Origin: Arthrinium phaeospermum
Taxonomy: Eukaryota; Ascomycota; Sordariomycetes; Amphisphaeriales; Apiosporaceae
Assembly (NCBI GenBank): GCA_006503535.1
Contig: QYRS01000002.1
Location: 992,001-1,056,000 of the forward strand
Length of the DNA: 64,000 nt
Reading direction: 5' to 3'
The notes beneath the pieces were generated by a model. The model did not search any database and had not been told where the DNA came from. It saw only the letters and a list, made by a program, of their open reading frames with translations. Position numbers and translations under genes: made by a program. Shown here piece after piece: positions 35,402 through 48,096 of this stretch. The first letter of the stretch is position 1, and each line of letters opens with the position of its first letter.

Positions 35402-37738
35402 TTAATGATACCCGTTAACGTTATGCACCCCACCAACTGCATCCAGCGCATCCTTTGCTTCCCTATATTGCTCTTGGGCTTCTCGCTCTCTCCGGCTGAC
35501 GTAGGCAACCTCTTCGCGCAGAGCTTCTAACCGGCTTTTGATGGCTATCTCTTCCGAGATGTTCAATGTGTTGAAGCCACTGAGCGCAAACTGAGCCTTT
35601 TCCAGCTCTTCTGCGGCTTGGCCCATCTTCTGCCGTAGTACCTTTGCCCTGTTCTGGTAGCCGCCTAGATGAAGCCCGAGTTTCTTCTCGACCTTGGAGC
35701 ATTTCTCAGCAATCTCTATCGTCGTATTCTGCACATTGTCAAACGCTGTTTTCATCGTTTGTGCCTGGGCGTCCTCCTCGTCTTCCTCGTAGCAGCCCAA
35801 CCCAAGCATCAAAGTATTGATATTCTCCCGCTCAAACACTGAGACAACTGCCTCCGGATCCGGCTGGTCTTTGACCTCAAGAAGTATTTGCAGTCGTGCC
35901 TCAGCCAAGGCGTTATCATCAATCTGAGCTAAGTTGACGGGACTAGCCTTGGTCCTGGAACCGGGTATGGGATACCGGGCCGCGTCGCTAGCAAGTAAGA
36001 GGGCGGCCTCCCGAGCTATCATGGCTTCCACTGGGTCTTCGATGGCTTTTGCCTCCTCCATCAAGGCGTTGAAATCGACCGAGTCGGGTCGTGGTAGTTC
36101 TTTTTGCAAAACCTGCGTACGCCGCTTGCGCTCCAGTGCTTCCTGGGCCTCGCGTATTTCACGTTCGCGTCGATCGCGAACGGCAGCGTCCTCCGCCGAC
36201 TCCTCCGCAACGACAATCTCCATCTGGTCCTCTGGTGCTTCAAGCTCCCAGTCCGACTCCTTCGGTTTCGGTAAGGAAGCGAGGCCTTGCTTCAGTTGAC
36301 GCTTGACTGCCATCTCTCGTGCACGGGCCGACCCTCCAACCAGTGCCATTTCGTTCCCGGCGTTGAGCGCAAAGTTGTCACGTGGCGTTCGGAGAGGGGT
36401 CTGACCAACCCTCCCAGGGGTAGCTCCGACACCACCGGCACCGCTTCTGAGAGGTGTAGCTAATGGGTTAGGCGTCGACATTACCTGCTTGCGAGGCGTG
36501 GCGCTCTCAAAACCAGTTGAGCCGGAACCCTCTTCCAAGTCAGCGTTCTCTCCACCCAGGAGAGCCGATTGGTTGTTTGTCAACGCCTTAATGTTGCGGA
36601 TCTCATTCGCGATGTGGTCCTCCTGAGCGGGTGCCATGGGTGTCCGGATAGGGGTTTGGGAGGTAATGGTGGAGTAGGTGTTGACAAGGCCTCTCGTAGC
36701 GTCATTCTCGCTAGACTGGGCCATAGAGCTGGCGCGTTCGCCCATCATTCCCATCTTGACAATCTCCTCGAGCTCGCCTTCGCCGACTTGGGGTGCCGGC
36801 AAGTTCAATGCCCGGCGTTTGCTGCTTTGCTCCGCCTCTCGAATCTTCTGCTGCTGTCCGGCCTTCAAGGCCGCCTGCATAGACTGCGACGGGCCTTCTT
36901 TGTCGTTCTTGCGCTTCTTCCTCTCTCCCTCCTCATCCTGCTCCCCCTTGCGCTTGTTGGCGAGCTGCTGCTTTTGGGGGTTGAAGAGAGCACGTTCTCG
37001 CTCGTTCAGGTGCTGTTCCTCGCTTGTATCGTAAAAACCTCGAGAGGGTGCCTTTTCGAAAGGAATGTCGGCATTGTAGTCCATCTGGCCCGGCTTTCGC
37101 GTAATGACTTTGATGTTTATGCCAGCTGTCTTCAGCTCGCGGCGCTTCTGTAATGCAGCGACGCGACGCGATTCCTCCTGCTGGCGCTCACGCTCTTTCC
37201 GCTTGGCCTTTTTACCCTGGGTATTGGCAAGACGGGCTCGCGCCTCGCTCAGCATTTCCTTCTCATCTTCGTCGAGGTCGATGGTGTCTGGTTTGGCAGG
37301 CTTGCTCTCAGGATTCGGGTCGACTTCTCCGGGTCGTAGTCGTCGAACATCGTCGGCAGTAGGGGCTTGCGTTTCGCCGCCATCCGGGCCAGTCAATCCT
37401 AGGGAGCCTGATTCCCGGGATTCAGCTTCATCTAGTAGCTTCTGGTATCGTTCGAGACACTGGTTGGCGGTGCGGCCGACGAGGGGAGCAATGGTGCGCC
37501 ATTGTGTCGGCATCAACTTGGCCAAATGCAGAAGCTTCTCATCCTCCTCTTTGCTCCATTCGATCTTCTTGATGCTCGGATCCAGCCACTCGCCCCATCT
37601 CGCCTTGCACTGTTTTGCTGTTTTGCGTTGCAACAAGGACGAAACGCGTGCCCATTGATTCAAGCCGTACTTGGAGACCGACGCCTTGAGGATTTCATCC
37701 TCGGCGTTGGTCCAAACACCACCTTTGACGACTGGCAT
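35402..37738 (-). CDS. cef1: Pre-mRNA splicing factor CDC5/CEF1
   Basis: Core subunit of the Prp19 (NineTeen) complex, needed for spliceosome activation, in the nucleus. A single intronless frame of 778 aa. The N-terminus starts MPVVKGGVW, exactly as in Cdc5 orthologues, and has two Myb-like repeats (about residues 5-105) with Trp at the expected spacing: [22 protein letters not shown] and [28 protein letters not shown]. The middle is highly charged ([20 protein letters not shown]) and includes [12 protein letters not shown] and QTPLRTPRD segments typical of Cdc5. The C-terminal 300 residues are predicted coiled coil. ATG 37738 is preferred; the frame extends 30 bases further only to a TTG. 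Confidence 0.97.
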   Translation of the reverse strand: MPVVKGGVWTNAEDEILKASVSKYGLNQWARVSSLLQRKTAKQCKARWGEWLDPSIKKIEWSKEEDEKLLHLAKLMPTQWRTIAPLVGRTANQCLERYQKLLDEAESRESGSLGLTGPDGGETQAPTADDVRRLRPGEVDPNPESKPAKPDTIDLDEDEKEMLSEARARLANTQGKKAKRKERERQQEESRRVAALQKRRELKTAGINIKVITRKPGQMDYNADIPFEKAPSRGFYDTSEEQHLNERERALFNPQKQQLANKRKGEQDEEGERKKRKNDKEGPSQSMQAALKAGQQQKIREAEQSSKRRALNLPAPQVGEGELEEIVKMGMMGERASSMAQSSENDATRGLVNTYSTITSQTPIRTPMAPAQEDHIANEIRNIKALTNNQSALLGGENADLEEGSGSTGFESATPRKQVMSTPNPLATPLRSGAGGVGATPGRVGQTPLRTPRDNFALNAGNEMALVGGSARAREMAVKRQLKQGLASLPKPKESDWELEAPEDQMEIVVAEESAEDAAVRDRREREIREAQEALERKRRTQVLQKELPRPDSVDFNALMEEAKAIEDPVEAMIAREAALLLASDAARYPIPGSRTKASPVNLAQIDDNALAEARLQILLEVKDQPDPEAVVSVFERENINTLMLGLGCYEEDEEDAQAQTMKTAFDNVQNTTIEIAEKCSKVEKKLGLHLGGYQNRAKVLRQKMGQAAEELEKAQFALSGFNTLNISEEIAIKSRLEALREEVAYVSRREREAQEQYREAKDALDAVGGVHNVNGYH

Positions 37739-40620
37739 CTTGTCTCGGATATGTAGAGAAAAATACAAGTCGGGTGTTGTGGGAGGATATGGGAGAACGC
37801 GGCGTGGCGCCGACTTCCTGCTCTCAAAAGTTGGTCGTCAGATCGCGGTTGGAAGCGCAAAAGTTACCTACGAGCATCTCACATTGCATTGAGCAATCAA
37901 AAGTGGCTGTGATGGGGCTTGTATGTGGCTGTAGCTGTCTGTTATCGATAAGAAGCATGGTGGGTCGTCACTAACACGGCTTCAGGTATGGATGCCTCTT
38001 AACACAGAGCAGTCATGGTGTACCTAGTGGCTTTCGACGAGTTATGCCCATCGGCGAGTCGGGTTAAGCTCACGAGGGTTTCCTTTTCCGGCTGAATCCA
38101 AGCCTCTGCCGTATGACTCCTTGTTCAGTCGATCAGCAACGGCGTCGAAAGCTTTGGTGCATCCTGGATATGACCTGCCACGGCGTGGCGCGAGTGGCGC
38201 GTAAACTCTCTGCCTGTGTCCGTAACTGGTGCTTAATTTATTGTGATAGACTTACGGGGACGAATCCGCAACTCTGGAATTATTCCGTTTCTACCTTACT
38301 TATGGTCTACTGCCGACATTGTCTCCGCAGCAGCGGGCCATGGGATCAAGCATGCATGCATCAATACACGTACACGGCAGGTGTTCTCGCCAAGCTATCG
38401 ACTTTTACCTACTAGTCTTGTATCGTATTCTAACCCTCAATGTGTTCCTTGGAAGCTGATTATCATGTCATATGTGGATGCACACAAGCTGTCCCTGCAA
38501 GTCATCATGACAGAGGTTATCGTACTGCAGTCGTTCCTCCCCGGTACATCCCATGCCGACTTCTTGAAAATAAGGCAGGCTGGCCGTTCTACAAGGCGAG
38601 CGACGTCTCGCTGCGACTGATCCTCAGTCAGTGGAGACCCGTAAAACGTGAAATTAAGGATTTTGGCTGTTTGGCCATGAAAGAACAAGGCGGTTTTCTC
38701 CCCAGAAACTTCTCGTGTCCCCCACTACGATCATGTTTCGCCGTGGTGGGCATTCATTCCTCGGCAGAATGCCAGCTTCATACCACAATATGTTGAATCT
38801 TGGGCCGGCTTATAATAGGACTGCCGGGCCCCGATTCATGTCTCCTTAAAGATCTAAGAGCCGGCGGCTTGGTTCGACCCCCCTCGGCGACAGACGCTGC
38901 TGCCCTAGTACTTAACACCACCCCTTCTGGCGAGAAAACTCGGCATGGACTAGCCTACCCTTTCTGTCCAGGCCCCCTTCCTATTCTATGGGTATATCTG
39001 CACGTCTTCGGTCGAATTGGTCAACCGGACTGTAGCCCGGATCCGGAATAAGAAAAGGTTTACATGGTCGGCACTCTTCGCCGACTTGGGCTAGATCAGT
39101 CGCGGCTCCATATCCCGTGGGCCCTCTTCCACGTTTTGACCTTGCTCTGATCATCCATCGCCCCACAACCACCACTGCCTAACTCCGAAGTTCCTGGTCG
39201 CTTATGGCAGGAATATGCACCAAGTAACATTGTTACCTGCTTACTACTATCAACTGCGGCTGTGGATAACTGTTTCAAGGGGATGCTGAACGTGAACAGC
39301 TTGCACGTGTGCCGTGCGAGTCTCATCATGCCAAAAAAGACGACGATATCAAGAAAAGTGAGGGATCGAGGCCATCTTGGAGGCGAGGAAGCCTGTTGGC
39401 CCTCCACGGCACCCCCCCCCCCCTTTCAACGAAACACGGGTAGCTTTGCACCGAAATGTCCAACTATTGCAATTGCGAAGAAAGGAAACACGTTTTCTCA
39501 AGAAAACCGATCCTTTTACCTGGTAGACCTTCTTACTTCATTTTCGCAGTCTTGGGCTGGGGTTGGCTACGGGGTTGGTTTCGGAGGCGTGCATGCTGTT
39601 AGAAATGGTGTTCTGAACCGAGTGCCGTTTCAGTTGGTTCTGGCATTGCCGATTGACAGGAGTCATCAGTCGGCCGTCAGCTTTCGGCTCAGGGGTATAC
39701 TTAACAGTTTCTCGAACCTGCCCAGGTAGTTTCCCGTCACTGCCACGTTGAAATTTTCTCCCGTCTCAGAGTTACAAGATGGCCCGCGACCATCGTCATC
39801 AGCTGGGCTATAGCAAACCTTAAATGCTGTGGCATTCCAAAATAACCCATCCGAGTCTAGATAGACCCAAGAGTCAGGTTGATCTACATTTATAGTCCGA
39901 TGTATGCTGCGGTTAAATGAAAATCTGCAAACGGGGCCGGGTAGTAGCAGCCAATCTCGAGCCCAGATCTAACCTGCAATGACTAGCAAAAACTCTATCT
40001 AAGCGAGGCCCTTCAGCTCCCATATCACGTTCAGATGACCGCGACATCCGACGGTCTTCGCGTTTACAGTCTTGCAAGTCTCCGAATCGTAGGAGGCGGC
40101 AGGACACCACTGCAGCTAATTAATTGCAGGACCATACGGTGCTATTCTGCTCTCGGGTTAACATCTCGGACGTGCTTCTACTTTATGACCTAGTGGCCAT
40201 TCGCCGTGTGCTTGGACACCTATAGCAACACCACGCTAGGCGGTTGGAATATAGTTCGCTCCCCTGCCAGGACCATCCCTGGTCCAATCTTATGCCTTGC
40301 CGTAGCCCTCCTCCACCCATCGTCTCATCTTTCGGTCGCAGTCGCAATGGAATCTACCGAACATCCGGGTCGGTACTGTACATACCTCGTGGGGAGGGCG
40401 TTTGTTCATATCGTTCCATAAAGTATACATAGGTTTGTGCCCGCCCGCTGCAACACTGACGGGAGCTTGACCCACGAGTTCGCGCCTTCCAACGCTTGGC
40501 TGCCGAGAAACAACACATGAGAATGCTTGCTCTCCCTTCGGGCATCGAGGTTGCAGTCAGGTCTACTGCGTCTTCCCATCCTCCTCGTTAGGCGACAAAC
40601 CCCAAGAAGCGACCAGCAAC
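37739..40620. other. Gene-empty divergent region, 2.9 kb
   Basis: The longest non-coding stretch. It lies between the divergent CDC5 and 7-TM genes. A run of C (about 39409-39423) and scattered short ORFs are present. The largest frame (39262-39729) has no ATG at its 5' end, no domain and no splice context. Nothing I can recognise as a transposon or RNA gene was found. Confidence 0.55.
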
Positions 40621-42234
40621 ATGTCCCAACTCCCGGCGGACGCTGTCGGCACGGCCGTAGGAGTCCTGTTTTATTCGTTTTTCTGCGAGATCTGCAACAT
40701 CATTATGGTGTGGCTCCTCCTGGTCCATGAGGAAGGTCTCAGCTGTAAGTGATGTCTTCTCATGCCGGTGATACATCGATTTCCCTGGGCTAATAATGGG
40801 CGTATGCAGATGTTGCGTGTATCTCGTATTTTACTCTCCTGTCGACTACTTGCAGTATCATCCAACAGTTCCACGACTACATGTAAGAGCCTGCTCTGCT
40901 CACCCTAGGGCCACGTCAACAACAATTATTGCATAGTTGCTGACCGTACTATTAGCTTCTGGGTAGATGTCATCACGGCTCAGTTCAAGAACAAGAGCGA
41001 AAATATTGGAAACCCGCAGCTGACCCTGGCAAACGGCTCAACTGGGATGGATTTGGTTCTCTTCTATATCCGTAAGTACTTCCCGTAATGCGCCCTCACA
41101 CGCCCCTGCCCAGAGTCTGACACGCGGCCAGAATTCTATTGCTACACGGTCGAGGCAACATTTGTCCTGTTCTGGTAAGAAAATCCCACCTACGCCGTAC
41201 TTCAGTTTTACTAACAGAGCAGGGCATTCTCCCTCACCCAGTCTGTGTATGGGTGGGCCGACAAGCTTCGTTGGAGACAAACCTTCAAAAAAGTCAATGC
41301 TACCGGCAAGGTCATATCAGTTGTGCTCCCTCTTCTCACGATTTGCCTGCTTCAAGTCCCGGCGGTCCAGTCTTCCTTCGTCGGTTTCATCGTCCTAGCT
41401 GACATTGAATGTAAGCTTCATATAACTCGGGGGTGTCCCGCCACTAGTCGCTGACAAGCATTCTAGTCGCCCTCAGCTGTGCTGGAGGTTGTGTGTTACT
41501 CATCATGATCCTCGTCCGATATGTTCATACGCGGCGGATGCTCCTGAGTTGGTCTCACGGATACGGCAAGAAGTCATCGTCGACCGGAACCACCTCGAAC
41601 GGACATCAACCTAGTAGCGGCAGAGCCCAGCCTCCATTGCAAAGCATATATGACAGATGGCTACTGATCCGGTTCACAATAGCCTTCGTCTTTCTTGCGT
41701 AAGTTGACCCAGCTCCTGTTCGAAGTGGGGGATCGCTGACCAGGTATCACCACGGCTTTTAGTATATTCGAAGTCACGAACATCATCTTCCAAATCACCG
41801 CCCAGCAGAACAACAACCGCGACGCCGTGGCCACGACGCCCGATTTCAGCGCCGAGCGCGCCATATCGATGATGTACTTCAACATGCCGGGCGTGACGGC
41901 CAGCCTGCTGGCCTTTGTCGTCTTCGGCACGACCCGCCCCTTCCGGCAAAGGATGTACCGGACCTTTGTGCCCGGCTGCTTGCGGAGGGAGCGAGAGGAC
42001 GCCAATCGGGGAGCCTCGCAGCGTAACCTACAGCACACCCGACGTAGGTCATCCGCCAAACAGCGCAGCACGAGCATCCAACTGTCCAAGGGCGTCGATA
42101 CCGAGGTGAGGATGGACGACCTACGTGCGCCGAGCAGGGGCGCGTACCTCGATATGGATAGCGATTCGGACTCGGGCAGGAGTCCGCCCAAGATCGGGAT
42201 TACTACGACCATTAAGGCAGGAAGCCGTGTTTGA
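40621..42234 (+). CDS. Seven-TM membrane protein, unknown function
   Basis: Multi-exon gene: 40621-40744, 40810-40882, 40956-41071, 41132-41174, 41223-41410, 41467-41698 and 41763-42234. It closes in frame at 415 aa, and nearly every intron has a CTNAC or CTAAT branch. Seven hydrophobic segments are evident: near residues 12-34, 43-62, 95-120, then around LLTICLLQVPAV, CAGGCVLLIMILVRY, FTIAFVFLAIFEV and VTASLLAFVVFG. The long C-terminal tail (about 100 residues) is basic, then Ser/Asp-rich. The layout (outside N-terminus, 7 TM, long cytosolic tail) is receptor-like, and many uncharacterised fungal 7-TM proteins have this form. No CFEM domain or known receptor motif was recognised, so GPCR status is a suggestion only. 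Six introns in 1.6 kb is unusually dense for this window. Confidence 0.78.
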
Positions 42235-43508
42235 GAGATGACCCGAACATGAACATTATATACCTAGCTAAGGGTCACACAGAACCAGACAATAGACATG
42301 AATATACTTCCTCCTATATTTTTCTGGCAAACCAGCCGAACTACACATGCATCCCGCCTCCAGTACGTCGTAGAGCCTTTCGTTCCGCCACTTGTGCCAT
42401 GGAAAGGGAACTACAAGTTCTGACCACAAGTATAGGGTTCTTCTTCGTGTAGTCTACCTACTGAGAATGTTGTTAGTATCAATAGACTGTCTAAGCCTAC
42501 GACAGTCTCCGGCAGTCTCCGGCATTCCTCGTAAGTTACGAGCAAGCCGCCTTTGCGCCGTCTTCTGGCGAGTCATTAGGGGATTTCGTATAAGTGAACC
42601 CTGGCTCTGTAAGTGCAGGAAAAGAAAGACTAGGGGATTGTGCGTCGTCTACCGTAATTGGAATAAAAGGGTCTTACTGGCACTAACGCACTATCTATTG
42701 CAGTTCCTACTAGTTACAGGAACCACACGATTTGCGAGCTGCGGGAGCGCTAGCTAGATAGGTAAGTAGGTCTAGAGATCGGACTTGGACAACTTCAGCC
42801 AGTTCGCCGCGCAGCATTTGCAGCATAACGAACCATTGTCGGGCAAGCCACTAACCTAGACCACTGGCTTTTCTCGTCAATCAGTTCCACCGAAGCTTTG
42901 CCGCAAGTCACGCCGAATTGGATATTGTAGCCGTGCCCAAGTATTGCCGCTAAGTTTATAGGACTGAGGCTTTATTTAGTGTGTCACTAGAACGCTGAGG
43001 GGACGGTATATACGAAGATTGGATATACACGTACGCACATTTATTCCAAATCCCACATATATGGCAGAGAAGAAGCAACATCGGACGTCGACCCTCTTAA
43101 CATGTGGCGCACATCCGACTCCAAGCCGGATCCGGCCTGTATGATGAGTTTGGTTCTACGACTGGCTGGTGCAAGCTGAGCTCTTTGGAATAGGGGCTGC
43201 AGACGGCAGAATCGCCGTATTAAGAGACCCGATTCGTGCTAGCAATGTCGTCAGCTGGCCCAAACACTAGTGGATCGCATCAAAAGGCCGACACGATGCA
43301 AGAAGGGCATTTTCAAGAATAGTTGATGTACAAATATAAAAAGACTACAAAGTAAACTCTAGTTTGTATTCGCTGAATTGAGGACCTCGGGACAACGCAA
43401 AAAGGAACACTTGCGTTGTCGTGGTCGTCGTATTTCCACCACCCATCTCCCCTACTCCCTACTCCCCTTGAATACGCCTAATCAATCGACTTGCTGCTCT
43501 GTGCTTTG
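42235..43508. other. Convergent intergenic region
   Basis: Separates the 7-TM gene from the 3' end of the sterol-transfer gene. It contains a short tandem CAGTCTCCGG repeat near 42507-42523. No gene is seen. Confidence 0.5.
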
Positions 43509-46500
43509 TTATACCTCTGCGGGCTTCTGTGTAGGCTTGCCCGCCTTCTCCCCTGGCGATCCACTGCTGGCCGCGGCAGAGCGTCCATTCGACCCCTTAC
43601 GGCCATGGACATCCTTGAGCATCTGCAGCTTCTCCTCGGTAACGCGGATGGCCTCTTCAATCTCGCGCTCGTTCATGCGCTCCTCACGAATTTTCTCCTC
43701 GACCGAGCGCGGCTCGACCACGCGTTTTCGGATCGGCATCGCGCCCTCGTTCATCCGGTGGAGTCCAACTCGCTCTTCGAGCCAGTCCCAGAGGTCGCTC
43801 TCCTCTCGGCGCCAAATCTCCTCGTACGCCACTATCCGCTCCGCATGGTTGGCAAATCCAAGCCCGTGCCCGTAGCCAGGGCCGGACTGTCGCGGGTTGA
43901 AGCCGAAGCCGAACCAGGATGCTACCAGCAGTCCCACGAGAAGGCCATACACCACATTGCCCGTGAGGATGGGCTTTACAATATCGAATATTGGGCCAAG
44001 GATGCCACGGAGAGGCTCAAACAGGCCCCAATCCGGGGTCTTGGCTGCGGCTGAAGAGCTTACACCACCTTGAGATTCCTTGGAAGCCTCGGTCGGTTTG
44101 CCCTTGCGGCCCTTCTTCTTACCCTTGCCGCCTGGGCCGTTGTTGGCTGCTGCGGCACGAGGCTGAGTAGTTACAGCGGCTCGGACCACAGCTGTCAAAT
44201 CCTTACAGTACTGTATTTGGCCGTCGTTGGCACCCTTTTCAATCGGTCCTGGGTTTTGGTCAGCACATCATCATCACCGGTCTAACGGACAAGAGCCACT
44301 ACTAACCTTTCAGCCAACTCTTTCCAGTCCACTCTATAGTGCAAGTAACTTGTATCCGCGTAGCATTGTTTTCTGCCCAACTGAGGCAATACTTGGTTTT
44401 CACACTGAACACGTTGCCGCTGGGTACGTCTGGGTTTTGTGTAACACACAGGATGTTGACAGACTTCTCCAGATCCAAACTTTCGAGGGTTTCTGTCGTG
44501 ATACACTTTGTCTGCCTCGGCCCAATAGACGCGTTCAGAGGCTTGATGTATGAGTACCCTCGGCTCTTGTTGTCTTGAGTCAGGCCCACCTGTTCCTCCA
44601 TCTGGAAATCGGTGCACTTCTGTTCGGCGCCCGTCAACCAGTTCTGCATGAACTTCACAGAGGCCGGGCCGAAAATAAGATTGTAGACCTTTCCCATAGG
44701 CGCTGCAATGATCTCGTCGGCCAAGGGTCGCTCGTAGTGCGCTGCAGAATCTCCGCAGTCCGTAGGAGCATGGGTCGCGGGACCTGGGAAATCGTCACCG
44801 CCAGTCGCCGCTGCTGCCCCATCTTGCGTTTTGGCGGAAGGCACATTTGCCCCAAGTGCGCCAGAGACCTTACGTCCACCAGTTTTTTCTGCGTCGGTAC
44901 CCGTTGGACTGGGTTCCGTCGGTTGAGTGATCTCGTTATTGTCCGCATCCTCCTCGTCCTCATCATAAACATCTTCGCCCGAATCACTGCCACCATCTTC
45001 TTCGTCCGCAATCTCGGAGCCAGAGCCACTCTGGTATGCCGACGCATCCATGTCGTCAACCTTCTCTGTCTTGTCACCGCCGGTCTCATCTATAGACACG
45101 CCGTTCAAGGAGCTCTTCAGAGCTGGGTGGCCGAGCTTCCAAATATTCACAATGAGGTCATACGTGGAATCTCGGCTGGTGAAGCTGGCGAAGACATGCT
45201 TGGCATGCAATGTTGAGATCATCAACCCGTTTTTGAATAGTAAAGCGGTGCTCCTCTTCTCGACAGATACTATCTCGTCGAAGCTCATAACCAGTGTAGT
45301 TACCCACCCGAAGATGTTACTGCTGAAGCATAGATGTCCCTCCGAAACGTACAGCCGTCCATGAGCGAGGATCTCCCTCTGTATAGCACAACTGTAATCC
45401 TCGATAAGATAGTCGTCATCGGGCACACTCTTGAACAGGTTGTGAAAGTCTCGATTCCGCTTCTTACTGGCCACGGCAAAACCTGTAAGCTTTGGCGTGC
45501 TTCCGGCGGCTTGTGGGTGAGCAACAGAGGCATTGGCGGCTGCGATAGCTGCTCCGATGGTTGTTGCGGTTCCATTGCTGTTAGCAGTGGCGCCAGTGCT
45601 GCCACGCTTCCGCCGTCGGCCCACAGCACTTCGAATGCTGTTACTCCTTTGCATACCCGACTTCCCTTCGAAAAGAGAACCTGGGGGGCTGCGGTCGCTC
45701 ATGACTGCAGATTCGTAGAGCGACCGGGGTCGTGAATTTGGGTCCTCCAAGCTCAGAGAGGCACGTTCTGCCGGAGCCGACTCGGATCGTCCTCGAGACT
45801 CGGACAGGTGCTCCAGGAACTTTGGTGGCTGGGGACTAGGCGCAGCGCCGCTGCTAGGCTCCTGGATGCCGAGCTGGTCGAGACTCAGGTCTCCCATACC
45901 CAGGGTTTTCACAGCTGGCTCACCCATCTTGATTTCTCTTGTCTGATCGGCTGATGACTCGACTTCTGTGGTGTCGCCGTCTCCTTCTTTTGATTCAGCC
46001 GGGATAGGGGTTTTCGGCCTGTTATTTCCAATGCTAATGTTGGTGTTGGTTACAGTACTACTCAGCGTGGTGGCAGCGTTCTGCGCAGCAGAAAGCATAG
46101 ACGAGAAGAAACCTCCGCCTCCAGGTGTAAGGGGGCCGTTTTCGGGGGTGGGCGTGAGAGGGGCGAGCGTGAAGTTCGAGAGCTTGCTTGGTCCAATACT
46201 AGTGCCAGAGCCAGATCTCATACGTCGATGCGTTGACAAACCCGCATACGGGACACTGCCAGAGGTAGCAGGCCGCTCAATGCTACCGGCCCGACTCCTT
46301 GTCCTCTGCCGTGACTGGTCACTTCCAAGCGGCGGTGTGGGAGGCGTGTTCACTATAACAGGCCCAGCTGGCTCCTCGGATGGAGGCGTACGGGGACGGA
46401 CCAAAGACGCGTCGGAACCTCTACTCGTGCGTCGTGGCGGTTTTTGAGGGGATGGTCCAACGCCTACCTCATGGAGGGACTCCGCTGAAGCTCCGGGGTC

Positions 46501-46905
46501 GAGACTCGCTGGATCCGACCTGTCGGTGTTGTCTGACTGTTGGCTGCCGAAACTCGGAGTAGCACTCGAAGTTCTTTTCCTGAAGACGTTCTTGATCCTT
46601 CCAGCAGGCGACCTCGACCGTCTCGAGGTCTGGCTCTGCGGAGGCTGCAGGCCGGTCTGGCTGACGGAGAGCTTGCGGATCGGCTCGGCAGACGAAGTGT
46701 GGTCTGAGGAAACGGATACTGAGTATGTGGCGGATCTGGAGAGGGCGTCGTCGGGAATCGTTTCGGTCGCCAGCGTGTCGAGATTTTGCACTTCGGGTGC
46801 GTGTTTTGCTTGGATAAGAGGCGACGAGGTGGTTAAGTGCCCGATTTGGGACGGGTGCGTCGAAGGGACGGTGGGTCGTGTTGGTGATCTGCTAGGGGTC
46901 CTCTC
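43509..46905 (-). CDS. GRAM/VASt sterol-transfer protein, LAM family (5' end unresolved)
   Basis: Membrane-anchored StART-like lipid-transfer protein of the Lam/Ltc/GRAMD1 group, which moves sterol between plasma membrane and ER at contact sites. Exons (46905)-44307 and 44248-43509 are joined by a 58-nt intron with a CTGAC branch; at least 1,110 residues. A long disordered Ser/Pro-rich N-terminus precedes a GRAM domain (RNRDFHNLFKSVPDDDYLIEDYSCAIQ, FSSNIFGWVT). An acidic linker follows, then the VASt domain (NLIFGPASVKFMQNWL, IKPLNASIGPRQTKC, SVKTKYCLSW). A basic stretch, one C-terminal TM (GNVVYGLLVGLLVASWFGF) and a coiled-coil tail follow. No in-frame ATG exists before an upstream stop at 46908-46906, so a short first exon upstream is missing from this model. 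A branch-like CTGAC followed by AG near 46889 is a plausible acceptor. Confidence 0.88.
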
Positions 46906-47805
46906 TCAAGTCAGACTTTAAAATGAAATTGCCCCTTGGCTGGAGCTCTGGTGGTTCGGATACAAAGAGAAATGATAAAAGTGATCAGGCTGTGTAACGA
47001 GCTCAGTGGTAGCGGCTGGGAGAATAAAGAAGACAGTCCAGCATATCCTGGCCAATATATGCTGAGTGACAAATAGGACAAGAAGGAGGCAGAGCAGTTC
47101 AATGACGGCTAGGGTGGTGCCAAAAACGCTAAATTGCGAGCTGACGATAGGAGGGGGGCAGGCTTGAAAACGGGACGTAACCAAACATCTGGAGTGGAGG
47201 GCTAGGCCTGGAAAGAGCCCCGAGATCCCAGATATGCTGCTGCAGCCTGCACGGTAAGGGGCCCGGCTTAGCAGTTAGGGGTATGGATTGAAAAAGATGG
47301 AATGGAACCTACGGCTACTGTACAGTAGGTAACTCAGTTTCGCGACAAGGAACTCTTCTCTAGCTAGGCTCTGTAGCTTCTGGCAGAGGTGCATGCAATG
47401 CAGCCGGGGGTGGTGGTACATGCGTGCGCTCCTTTGGTTACAACGAACGGGCAGTAATATTTCAGACGACACACTCGTATCAAGATCGTCGAAAATATGG
47501 GGAGTTAAGCAACGAAAAAGGTGGTTCTTGAAGTTCTAGGCGGGCACCTTTCAGCACTGGCCGGCGCTCTGCAGAAGACCACTGGCTCTCCTGGCCGCGT
47601 GGCTGTTGCAATGGATGCGGCTAATGAACAAGCCTCGAGGCCCCTTGAACCTAGGCCGTTGATAATAGCCAAAGTAACAGTAGGTAATATAAAACCCGTG
47701 GGGAGTTGGTAAGGGGAAACAAAAGCAACTTGAAACTAACGTCAAGCTTCCCATCCAATGCCTGCCCCGTTTTGGTACGGGCAATAAAAGTGTATAAATT
47801 TAGAC
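46906..47805. other. Region upstream of the LAM gene
   Basis: Probably contains the missing first exon and promoter of the LAM-type gene on the minus strand. I could not identify the ATG exon: candidate short frames (for example 47275-47472) have no clear donor site in the needed phase. Confidence 0.45.
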
Positions 47806-48096
47806 TTACGAGTCGAGAGAGTATTCGTCCAGTGTCTCCAACACATCTCCTTCGTCCAGATTGTCCCTGGATTGCGACGGCGTGCCCGTGTCGTGGCTGT
47901 CGCTGCTTTGCTGATCTTCGTCGGCGTACTCGGGTTGCTCGCGGTTCTGTGGGCTGCGACCACGGGGTTGTTCCTCGTTACTTGCGACTGAGCCGAAACT
48001 CTCTCGCTTCCAGCGACGCCTGGCCGCGAGCTTCTTGGGCAGGAACTTTTCGACCTTCTGCTCGACTTTGTGGCCGGTGCTGCTGATAACGTCCAT
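47806..48096 (-). CDS. Small charged hypothetical protein (doubtful or partial)
   Basis: A 96-aa frame from ATG 48096 to a stop at 47806. The sequence is basic at the start (KVEKFLPKKLAARRRWKRE), then Glu/Asp/Ser-rich, with no recognised domain. The reading frame is preceded by an open stretch with no ATG. The stop codon TAA lies inside a perfect splice-donor match (GTAAGT at 47811-47806), so this may be one exon of a longer gene whose next exon I could not locate. It is oriented divergently from the MIT-domain gene. Confidence that it is coding is low to moderate. Confidence 0.38.
   Translation of the reverse strand: MDVISSTGHKVEQKVEKFLPKKLAARRRWKRESFGSVASNEEQPRGRSPQNREQPEYADEDQQSSDSHDTGTPSQSRDNLDEGDVLETLDEYSLDS

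Noticed and set aside
36569..37153. Leu-rich plus-strand frame across CDC5
   Set aside because: Antisense shadow of the Lys/Glu-rich Cdc5 coding sequence.
39262..39729. 155-residue frame in the gene-empty region
   Set aside because: No ATG at its start, no domain, and no splice or coding pattern.
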